Assembly (NCBI GenBank): GCA_001768515.1
Contig: MEOA01000067.1
Span: 1 to 64,000 of the forward strand
DNA length: 64,000 bases
Direction: 5' to 3'
Origin: Bacteroidetes bacterium GWE2_42_24
Lineage (GTDB): Bacteria; Bacteroidota; Bacteroidia; Bacteroidales; TTA-H9
This document shows positions 44,409 through 51,782 of the stretch, piece by piece. Positions within the stretch are counted from its first letter, which is position 1, and each line of letters begins with the position of its first letter. A program made the position numbers and the translations under genes. A model generated the notes under the pieces. It did no database searches. It had not been told where the DNA came from and saw only the letters and a program-made list of their open reading frames with translations.

Positions 44409-45158
44409 ATGCACCGATATACACTCTTACTGCTATTTGCCCTTTCTTTCAAATTGATAATCGGTTATAGTCAGGAATCAACACCAGTCAAGGGAAGTAT
44501 TACTGGTTTGGATGAAACCATCCTGGCAGGCGCACATGTTATCAATATGGATTTGCGATTGGGAACCACGACTAACGACTCTGGCTGTTTTGAGATTATA
44601 GCCAAACCGGGGGACTCAATCTTTATCTCACATATCGGTTATTCTCCAAGGTTAATTATAATGGATGACTCACCAAATGTGTCAGATTTTCATATTTACC
44701 TTGTGCCTTTATCTACAGAGTTAAAGGGGATTACAGTGTACGCTCTGCCAGAGAATTTTCTTGATTTCAAGCGGTTATTTTCCAATCTGAAACTTCCAGC
44801 CGATTCCAGCCTTACCGTACACATTCCTCCATTAGGTCTTGCAGGCTCCTTGCCTACTGGCGGTTTTGGTATTACTATCTCAGGGCCGATTCAGTCTCTT
44901 TACGATGCATATAGCAAAGAAGGTCGTCAAAAGAGGAAACTTAAAGAATTATTGACCATAGATGAGTTGGAGATGATCAGGTTAAAAAGGTATAATCCAC
45001 AGGTCGTAATGATGTTAACAGGGATAACCGATGCCGAATCGATCAGAAGGTTTATGCAATTTTGCTATATCAGTAACTATCAGCTATTGAAAAGTAATGA
45101 CTATGAACTCTACGTAACCATTCTCAATTGCTACAGAGAGTTTGATAAAATAAACTAA
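44409..45158 (+). CDS. Carboxypeptidase-like regulatory domain protein
   Basis: The start at ATG 44409 (MHRYTLLLLFALSFKLIIGYSQ) gives a signal peptide; the frame from GTG 44394 adds five residues. Residues about 28-110 form the same beta-sandwich (VKGSITGLDETILAGAHVINMDLRLGTTTNDSGCFEI) that opens TonB receptors. The remaining about 140 residues, with charged helices (LKELLTIDELEMIRLKRYNP), have no recognised family. It is separated from the receptor by a terminator, so a shared function is only suggested by position. Likely periplasmic or outer-membrane-attached. Confidence 0.7.
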   Translation: MHRYTLLLLFALSFKLIIGYSQESTPVKGSITGLDETILAGAHVINMDLRLGTTTNDSGCFEIIAKPGDSIFISHIGYSPRLIIMDDSPNVSDFHIYLVPLSTELKGITVYALPENFLDFKRLFSNLKLPADSSLTVHIPPLGLAGSLPTGGFGITISGPIQSLYDAYSKEGRQKRKLKELLTIDELEMIRLKRYNPQVVMMLTGITDAESIRRFMQFCYISNYQLLKSNDYELYVTILNCYREFDKIN

Positions 45159-45238
45159 AGATCAAAATGTTGTAAATACTTTTCCCTTCAACAGACTCTA
45201 CAAGTTATATTTTAGGTTTACAGAGGCTCCAATTTTCG

Positions 45239-45247
45239 TAAATTTGA
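45239..45247 (+). promoter_or_regulatory. -7-like element TAAATTTGA
   Basis: 21 bp before the class V PLP enzyme start at 45268; it overlaps the alternative TTG start at 45244. Confidence 0.5.
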
Positions 45248-45267
45248 CACCAAATATTACCAAAAAC

Positions 45268-46734
45268 ATGGAGCATTATTTTGAGTCCTACCGACAAAAT
45301 ACAATAGGGCACCATTTGAGATTTCAATCACCCTATGGTGAAAAACAACTAATCTATGCTGACTGGATTGCCAGTGGAAGGTTGTACCAACCGATCGAAG
45401 AAAAAGTCTGTAATGAAATCGGCCCCTGGGTTGCCAATACGCATACAGAGACAAGCGAAACGGGAACCATGATGACGAAAGCTTATCACCTGGCCCAAAA
45501 ACTCATCAAACAGCATGTGAATGCCGGCCCAAAAGATGTTTTGATAACCAATGGCTTCGGAATGACGAGCGTGATCAATAAACTCCAGCGAATTCTGGGA
45601 TTGAAGTTTTGTGGCCGGTTGTTTAACGGGAATTGTCTTGGAACCTCCGACCGCCCTGTTGTGTTTATCACGCACATGGAGCATCATTCCAATCACACTT
45701 CCTGGCTCGAAACAATAGCTGAGGTCGTTATTGTCGGCCATACGCCTGAGTTATTGGTCGATTTAAATGACCTACGGGCCAAGCTGCATGAGTATAGAGA
45801 CCGTCACCTTAAAATAGGCTCTTTTACCGCTTGTTCTAATGTAACCGGAATCATAACCCCATACCATCAGTTAGCCCGTGTAATGCATGAGAATGGAGGT
45901 ATTTGCTTCATCGATTTTGCTGCCTCAGCGCCTTACGTTGATATTAATATGCACCCGGCCGATCCGATGGAAAAGCTTGATGCTATTTTCTTTTCTCCGC
46001 ATAAATTTTTGGGAGGCCCTGGAACTTCAGGTATCATGGTTTTCGACTCGGCACTCTATCACAACCGGGTACCCGATCAACCGGGCGGAGGAACAGTGGA
46101 TTGGACCAATCCCTGGGGCGAATATAAGTTTATAGATGATATTGAAGCACGTGAAGATGGCGGAACCCCCGGCTTTTTGCAGGCCATGCGGTGTGCTCTT
46201 ACGATTGACCTGAAAAACAGTATGGGAACTGACAATATCCACCGACGTGAACAACAACTGGTAAAGAAAGGCTTGTATGGATTAAGGGCAGTTCCAAATC
46301 TGCATATTCTGGCCGATAATATAGAAAATCGGCTAGGTATTATCTCCTTTTACCTTGAGGGGTTACACTATAACCTGGTGGTTAAATTATTAAACGATCT
46401 GTTTGGAATTCAGGTGAGGGGTGGATGTGCCTGCGCTGGTACATATGGCCATATCCTGTTGGATGTAAGCTATGAAAAATCGAAACGGATAACAGAGAAG
46501 ATCAATTTTGGTGACCTTAGTGAAAAACCTGGTTGGATCCGATTAAGTCTTCACCCAACAATGACTGATGCTGAATTGGATACCGTTTTCGAGGCTTTAC
46601 ACTATATCTCTGCTAACTATAAAAAGTTAGAGGTTGATTATGTGTATAACAAACATAAGAACGAGTTTCGTCATAAGTTAGAGCCTGATGATAAAACCGA
46701 CCGGGTAACATCATGGTTTTCTCTCGCCCGATAG
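45268..46734 (+). CDS. Class V PLP enzyme (cysteine desulfurase-like)
   Basis: Start at ATG 45268. The 488-residue enzyme has THMEHHSNHTSW (about 135-146), IDFAASAPYVDINMHP, the PLP Lys246 in FFSPHKFLGGPGTSG, and a Cys-rich active-loop segment RGGCACAGTYGHILLD. These features match the class V fold of SufS/NifS and selenocysteine lyases, but the protein is longer and the N-terminus (YADWIASGRLYQPIEE) is of the uncharacterised CsdB-like branch in Bacteroidota. No iron-sulfur assembly genes are adjacent, so a desulfurase role is plausible, not shown. Confidence 0.82.
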   Translation: MEHYFESYRQNTIGHHLRFQSPYGEKQLIYADWIASGRLYQPIEEKVCNEIGPWVANTHTETSETGTMMTKAYHLAQKLIKQHVNAGPKDVLITNGFGMTSVINKLQRILGLKFCGRLFNGNCLGTSDRPVVFITHMEHHSNHTSWLETIAEVVIVGHTPELLVDLNDLRAKLHEYRDRHLKIGSFTACSNVTGIITPYHQLARVMHENGGICFIDFAASAPYVDINMHPADPMEKLDAIFFSPHKFLGGPGTSGIMVFDSALYHNRVPDQPGGGTVDWTNPWGEYKFIDDIEAREDGGTPGFLQAMRCALTIDLKNSMGTDNIHRREQQLVKKGLYGLRAVPNLHILADNIENRLGIISFYLEGLHYNLVVKLLNDLFGIQVRGGCACAGTYGHILLDVSYEKSKRITEKINFGDLSEKPGWIRLSLHPTMTDAELDTVFEALHYISANYKKLEVDYVYNKHKNEFRHKLEPDDKTDRVTSWFSLAR

Positions 46735-46778
46735 TGATTACTGTAGTTGTTTTTTTCTTTTCATTCAATTAACTACCC

Positions 46779-46810
46779 AGCCGGCATGATTGAATCATAC
46801 CGGCTTTTTG
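46779..46810. terminator. Terminator after the class V PLP gene
   Basis: Stem AGCCGGCATGATT / AATCATACCGGCT (one mismatch) with a T-run on the + strand; the other side is also A-rich and could stop the - strand small gene. Confidence 0.88.
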
Positions 46811-46820
46811 TGCCTAATTT

Positions 46821-47042
46821 TTAAAAACCTACCCAAAACTTCATTTTTCCAAGAAAATTGAGGAGTAGCTCTCTGCGCTCTTCAGTATTTGGATTGCCTC
46901 CAAATACTTCATCGGCGTCTTCCCCCGGTTCTTTGCTATCATTTTCTGGTTTGTTTTTAGCAATATCTTTCCTTTCACCCAAACACTGTATATAAAAACG
47001 TTCTCGGCTTTCAGCTATTTCATTGAAAAAATCGCTCCTCAT
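46821..47042 (-). CDS. Possible small charged protein
   Basis: A 73-residue frame with an ATG start and balanced, very polar composition (ERRELLLNFLGKMKFWVGF end; KPENDSKEPGEDADEVFGGNPN middle). I do not recognise a family. It ends just before a terminator, and the next gene upstream is divergent, which leaves room for it. It could still be chance. Confidence 0.4.
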   Translation of the reverse strand: MRSDFFNEIAESRERFYIQCLGERKDIAKNKPENDSKEPGEDADEVFGGNPNTEERRELLLNFLGKMKFWVGF

Positions 47043-47267
47043 CTTATTAAACTTTTAAGCACGAACCATTACCGGCATTCCATTAATATTATGCAATAAT
47101 ACAATCAAAATCAATTAATTCATAAAATATTAAGTTTAACTTTTTGCTGAATATTTTGCTTAAATTAATTAAGTTAATTAAGTCATAGAAAAATAATTAA
47201 GTAAAAATTAATTTTTAGTCTTATTTATACTTAATTTTATGGTTCCATTCTGTTAGCCTTCGATCCT
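47043..47267 (+). promoter_or_regulatory. AT-rich leader with TAATTAAGT repeats
   Basis: TAATTAAGT occurs exactly three times at 47166-47174, 47175-47183 and 47194-47202, with an inverted relative ACTTAATTT at 47229-47237. The run lies 31-102 bp before the 47268 start, so it is a candidate operator for that gene. Confidence 0.55.
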
Positions 47268-48404
47268 ATGATTGCCGCTGAAAACCAATCTTACCCATAC
47301 CGCATGGTGACACATACCCTGGGAATTATTCCGGGTATTGCCAAGGTGATGGTATTTTACAGAGAACAGGCTGAACTAAGGTATTGTATGGCATCTGATG
47401 GAGAGGCTCCTTGTGATGAGACCTGTAGTGGTAATCTTTTACAGCAAATTCATCTGCATTTTAAATCAAAGACACCTTGGGAATGGCTCTCCGTTGATGA
47501 TCTTCCCTATGAAATCAATACGCGAAGCCTCATTCAACGCACCGTTTTTTCGGAAGAAAACAATCGTATTTTGCTCTTACGGCTTAATTTTGAAGAGAGA
47601 AACAAAAATCTGTTGATATACATTCACTTTCCTGAGCATTTTAACTGGACAGGAAAAGACCGGCAGCAGAAAGAACTGACAACCGAGCACAAGAGTTTAA
47701 TCTCTTTTCTTCTATATCATCAATTATTCAAAACAGCCGGTGAGTACCTTACATTTGACAAAACACAACATACCATTGCTCAATCTTTTAAAACTCTGGG
47801 AAAACAGGTTTCTGGAATAAATGCCGGGATTGATGATGCAAACGAGAAATTGAACAGATGGAAGGCTGAAATAATCAGACACTTCGCCGATGAAATTGCT
47901 GCTACTGCCGGAATCACTGTTGCAATTGATATATCAGCACTCAATGCCCTGCTGAAACTTGACATCCGTCCCGCTGAATTAAAAAGGCTTATAAACAGAT
48001 CTATTGCCATTGCAAGCGTTACTGCGGCTCCTACTGATCCTGATATTATACTTTACGACTGGCATCTGATGGCTCTTAGCGCATCTGAAAAATCAGAAAA
48101 AGCAGGCGAAATCATTGTTGAGAAAATCACTGACCGTACAACTGCATTGCTTGATCGATTTGAGTTGGCCGCAAGAAGAGTAATCGACGCCAGAGAAAGC
48201 CTTACCGGACAGAATTTGGGTAAAGCATGCATCCCTTCTATTTCTGCGCCAGCTATCAGCGATGCTTTAAAAAAGCACCGCGACAGAATCATTTTGTTAC
48301 TTAAAAGGTATCCAGATCGTTGGGTTCTGCTGAGAACCCATTTTAAGCCGGTACAGAACCAACTCCTCTCACGAAACACAGAAAATAAATCACAATCTGC
48401 CTGA
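47268..48404 (+). CDS. Uncharacterised 378-residue protein
   Basis: I do not recognise a family. Visible features: an N-terminal alpha/beta part (TLGIIPGIAKVMVFYREQAELRYCMASDG...LLLRLNFEERNKNLLIYIHFPEHF), which could be a GAF/PAS-like sensing fold; a long helical middle rich in EKITDRTTALLDRFELAARRV; and a C-terminal basic segment AISDALKKHRDRIILLLKRYPDRW that could bind DNA or RNA. No signal peptide. Its last codon abuts the radical SAM gene on the other strand with no spacer. Confidence 0.65.
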   Translation: MIAAENQSYPYRMVTHTLGIIPGIAKVMVFYREQAELRYCMASDGEAPCDETCSGNLLQQIHLHFKSKTPWEWLSVDDLPYEINTRSLIQRTVFSEENNRILLLRLNFEERNKNLLIYIHFPEHFNWTGKDRQQKELTTEHKSLISFLLYHQLFKTAGEYLTFDKTQHTIAQSFKTLGKQVSGINAGIDDANEKLNRWKAEIIRHFADEIAATAGITVAIDISALNALLKLDIRPAELKRLINRSIAIASVTAAPTDPDIILYDWHLMALSASEKSEKAGEIIVEKITDRTTALLDRFELAARRVIDARESLTGQNLGKACIPSISAPAISDALKKHRDRIILLLKRYPDRWVLLRTHFKPVQNQLLSRNTENKSQSA

Positions 48405-49316
48405 TTATGGCTCTTTTTGTTCGAAAGGATGTGGCTTCTCAAAATCGGGATTGTAATTATCAGTACTTTCAACTGATTGTATCCACCCTTTGTGTAATCC
48501 AAATTCAGTAAAATAATCGCAAGCAGCCTCATATTCGGCCATTGTCACTTTCCGTTGCAAATTAACATCATCACCTTTATAGTAAATTGGATTGTATTGC
48601 GCCATCAGGCTGATGTGGACATTGGGGCTTACATCCCAGGCAATGGACGACAGTACCCCTTTCGTGTTATCAATATAACCTGGTAACATAAGATGACGAA
48701 TTATCAAGCCCCTTGCTGCATAACCATTTTCATCAATAATTAGCTGATTCCCTTTTTGACGATACATCTCTCTGATGGCTTTTAAGGCAACTCCCGGATA
48801 GCTTCCGGCACCTGATAATCGATCCGCTAATGAATCGTCACTGTATTTATAATCGGGCAGATATATGTCAATATATGGTTCAAGTAACATGATTGAATCA
48901 ACTGAATCAAAGCCATTAGAGTTATACACTATGGTGTTGTTCAGACCACGTTTTCTCATTTCCATAACGGCATTTATCACCTGCTTCACAAAATGAGATG
49001 GACTGACAAAACCTACTGGCTGGTCAGAGCTTGTGAGGGTTTTCTGAATCGAATCGACCAATTCATCTACTGTCATCCTGTCTCCTTGACCTATTGATGA
49101 ATTTTTGCTGATCTGATTGTTTTGACAATAGTTACACTGAAGATTACAGTGGGTAAAAAATACATTTACAATTCCATGAAGACCACTCACAGGGGGCTCT
49201 TCTCCATTATGAACACAGACTGCTGCCACTTCAGGCATACTTCCCGACCGACAATATCCCTGATAAACATCCCTGTTTACATTACATTTCCGCGGGCAAA
49301 TGATACAGTTTTCCAA
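48405..49316 (-). CDS. Radical SAM protein, PflX/COG1313-like
   Basis: The 303-residue enzyme has the radical SAM cluster motif C57-x3-C61-x2-C64 (THCNLQCNYCQN). An N-terminal set of cysteines (CIICPRKCNVNRDVYQGYCRSG, Cys4, 7, 11, 22) is typical of the COG1313 group, which is related to pyruvate formate-lyase activases and to AmmeMemoRadiSam enzymes. The target is unknown. It begins 10 bp after a CheY-like gene on the same strand and is therefore likely co-transcribed with it. Confidence 0.85.
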   Translation of the reverse strand: MENCIICPRKCNVNRDVYQGYCRSGSMPEVAAVCVHNGEEPPVSGLHGIVNVFFTHCNLQCNYCQNNQISKNSSIGQGDRMTVDELVDSIQKTLTSSDQPVGFVSPSHFVKQVINAVMEMRKRGLNNTIVYNSNGFDSVDSIMLLEPYIDIYLPDYKYSDDSLADRLSGAGSYPGVALKAIREMYRQKGNQLIIDENGYAARGLIIRHLMLPGYIDNTKGVLSSIAWDVSPNVHISLMAQYNPIYYKGDDVNLQRKVTMAEYEAACDYFTEFGLHKGWIQSVESTDNYNPDFEKPHPFEQKEP

Positions 49317-49326
49317 GGTAAGATTG

Positions 49327-49707
49327 TTAAAGGTTCACTTGTTTTGTAATAAATCGCTGAAGCACTGATGATAACTCAAACGGTTTAAATGGCTTACTCA
49401 GGTATTCATCAATTCCAAATCTGAAATACTCAGCCCTGTCTTCCTTGCGTGTATAACTGGTAATTGCAATGATGGGAACATGTCCCCCGTTTTTTCGTTC
49501 GTGCTCTCTGATGCGTTGTATCGCTTTTAAGCCATCCAGAACAGGCATTTCTATATCCATCAGGATGGCCGTAAACGTCCCCATCAGGAAGGTCTCGTAT
49601 GCCTCAAGACCATTGATCACTTCCGTAACTTCGATGCCTTGAGCCATCAGGATTGTCTTGGTAACCATCCGGTTAAGAGAGTCGTCATCAGCAATTAGTA
49701 TGTGCAT
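49327..49707 (-). CDS. Single-domain response regulator (CheY-like)
   Basis: The 126-residue receiver has the acidic pocket DDDS (residues 7-9), phosphoacceptor Asp51 in AILMDIEMPVLDG, the Thr/Ser switch in AITSYTRKEDR and Lys in LSKPFKPFEL. There is no output domain. It is the first gene of a pair with the radical SAM gene; a partner kinase could be the 51783-54779 hybrid. Confidence 0.92.
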   Translation of the reverse strand: MHILIADDDSLNRMVTKTILMAQGIEVTEVINGLEAYETFLMGTFTAILMDIEMPVLDGLKAIQRIREHERKNGGHVPIIAITSYTRKEDRAEYFRFGIDEYLSKPFKPFELSSVLQRFITKQVNL

Positions 49708-49798
49708 TCGTTGAAAGTATTCGAAAGATGAGTTGTTTATATAGCGAGTTCAAATTTCTCCGTAAATTAGTTCCACTGCTTATTAAAAATTTGCTCTG

Positions 49799-50126
49799 AT
49801 GGTTTGCTGTACATGTGGTCATGCTATAACTGTAGATTGCTTTAAAAAGTTCAAGTGTCAGGATTGTTCTTCTGAGTTTTATTACTATAAAGGAGAACTG
49901 ATACCGTTAAATACTGCTGTCAAACCCCATAGCAATAAATCTCAGGCGCGCAATACCTGTCGACCCGTCATTTGACTACTCCCGGTGTGTAAGCTGTTAT
50001 AAGTGTATGCAAAGATGTTCTGCGCGAAGCATCAGATTGAAGGAAGGCAAGCCGACTATTTTGAACAGTTGTGTTTGCTGCTTCAGATGCATCGATTATT
50101 GTCGCCATCATGCCATTTTGCGCTAA
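49799..50126 (+). pseudogene. Frameshifted zinc-ribbon/ferredoxin-like gene
   Basis: Two overlapping short frames together form one cysteine-rich protein. Frame 1 (49799-49975) starts MVCCTCGHAITVDCFKKFKC and reaches CQDC, a CxxC...CxxC ribbon. Frame 2, in the +1 frame, is open from 49911 to 50126 and encodes CVSCYKCMQRC and CVCCFRCIDYC, two [4Fe-4S] ferredoxin signatures. It has no start of its own. A single-base change between 49911 and 49975 would join them. A -7-like string (AAAATTTGC) precedes the ATG. The end overlaps the stop of the NtrC-type gene by 4 bp. It may be a pseudogene, a sequencing error or a real frameshift product. Confidence 0.6.
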
Positions 50127-51517
50127 ATAAGCCTTGTTTCAAAGGTTAAATCGAACTTCTTGATTCTACGGTCAAGAGATTGGAAAGAAATCTTAAGCAG
50201 TCTTGCCGCCTGTGATTTGTTGTAATTGGCTTTCTTTATAGCTTTGACAATGGTTTCCTTTTCAATAAGTTCAAGATCATAGATTTCTGCCATATCCATC
50301 ACAGTCGATGGAGCCATTTTCATGGTTTTGTAAATAATGAAATGGGCTGGTTTAATTCGCCCTTCTTCAGCAAGTATGACGGCTCTTTCGGCCATGTTTC
50401 TCATTTCTCTTATGTTGCCGGGAAATTTATAGGCTTGCAACATGTCGAAGACACCAGATTCAATTATTTCGATATTCTTGCCAAGTTTGTTACTATAATC
50501 AGCCACGAAATGTTTCAGTAACAATGGAATATCTTCCTTTCGTTCACGTAATGGAGGAAGTTGGATTACAAAGGAATTAAGCCGGTGAAACAAATCCAGT
50601 CTAAATCTTTTCTCCTCGGTTAATTGCTCAAGATTTTGGTGCGTAGCAGCAATAATCCTTACATCTATGTCAATTTCTTTCGTTGCACCTACCCTGCTGA
50701 TCTTGCGCTCTTCAAGTACCCGGAGAAATTTAATTTGCAAAGCCATTGGAAGGTCTCCGATTTCATCCAGAAAGAGAGTCCCTTTATTAGCCACTTCAAA
50801 CCAGCCTGTTTTATTCTCTGAGGCACCCGTGAACGCACCCTTTGTGTGTCCAAAAAACTCGCTTTCAAACAGCGTTTCAGTAATGGCACTAGAATTTACG
50901 GCATAGAAGTATTTATCACGTCGGGGGCTTAGTAAGTGAATAGCCCTTGCAACCAGTTCTTTTCCCGTCCCGCTCTCCCCAGTGATTAAAACACTTGTAC
51001 TGTCTGAAATCGATACTTTTCCGATCATATCCATCACCTGCTTCATGGCACGGCTTTGGCCTATAATTCCATGACCGAAATTATCATTTAACTGTCTGCT
51101 GACTCTTTGAAAATTCTGCTCAACATCTCTTAACTTGCTGTTTAGCACGATAAATCGTTTCGAGCGTTCAATAGCTGATAGTATTTCAAGCATCTTAAAT
51201 GGCTTGGAGAAGAAGTCAGTGGCTCCATTGCGCATCGCCTGAATCACACTATCCATATCGCCATGACCTGAGATCATGATAATCTCGATATCAGGATAGT
51301 CGCTCTTGATTAAGCGAAGCAAATCGAGCCCGCTCATTTCCGGAAGTCTTATGTCTAGTACAACAATATCTATATCATTGGTAGTTAGCACTCTCAATGC
51401 TTCTGATGGCAGAGCAGCAGTATGGACATGAAACTGATTGTCGCTGAAAAATTCAGTTAATTCATTCCGATAGCTTTGTTCATCATCAACAATGAGTATG
51501 CTTAGGGTTTCTTTCAT
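50123..51517 (-). CDS. Sigma-54-dependent NtrC-type response regulator
   Basis: The 464-residue regulator has a receiver domain (phosphoacceptor Asp55 in VVLDIRLPE), an AAA+ domain with Walker A GESGTGKE (180-187), the sigma-54 contact loop GAFTGA (227-232) and Walker B GTLFLDEIGDLP. It ends with a Fis-type helix-turn-helix (NYNKSQAARLLKISFQSLDRRIKKF). It should activate sigma-54 promoters after phosphorylation. Likely partner kinase: the 51783-54779 protein 265 bp upstream on the same strand. No sigma-54 promoter (TGGCAC-N5-TTGC) was found by eye in the adjacent intergenic DNA. Confidence 0.95.
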   Translation of the reverse strand: MKETLSILIVDDEQSYRNELTEFFSDNQFHVHTAALPSEALRVLTTNDIDIVVLDIRLPEMSGLDLLRLIKSDYPDIEIIMISGHGDMDSVIQAMRNGATDFFSKPFKMLEILSAIERSKRFIVLNSKLRDVEQNFQRVSRQLNDNFGHGIIGQSRAMKQVMDMIGKVSISDSTSVLITGESGTGKELVARAIHLLSPRRDKYFYAVNSSAITETLFESEFFGHTKGAFTGASENKTGWFEVANKGTLFLDEIGDLPMALQIKFLRVLEERKISRVGATKEIDIDVRIIAATHQNLEQLTEEKRFRLDLFHRLNSFVIQLPPLRERKEDIPLLLKHFVADYSNKLGKNIEIIESGVFDMLQAYKFPGNIREMRNMAERAVILAEEGRIKPAHFIIYKTMKMAPSTVMDMAEIYDLELIEKETIVKAIKKANYNKSQAARLLKISFQSLDRRIKKFDLTFETRLI

Positions 51518-51782
51518 ACGAGTTATACTAACTTGAAATTAAAAATTCTGAATATTTATCTGATACAGTTTTCCAACGCGGTCATCGTAGCTAACAGATT
51601 GATTGGAAAGTAATATTTTCATTTTGTGAAAATCATACTTTTCTAAAGCCGGGGTGGTCTGTTTGTCGCTGGAGGTCAAAGATACATGTTCTATGGCAAT
51701 CTGAGAATATATAATTGTCAATATTTCCGAACCTTAAACGGGCAATTAACTGTTTACAAGTTAATTGAATAGTTTTTCAAGT

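Noticed and set aside
51539-51721. 60-residue frame between kinase and NtrC regulator
   Set aside because: Only a TTG start, no ribosome-binding site and no recognisable pattern.
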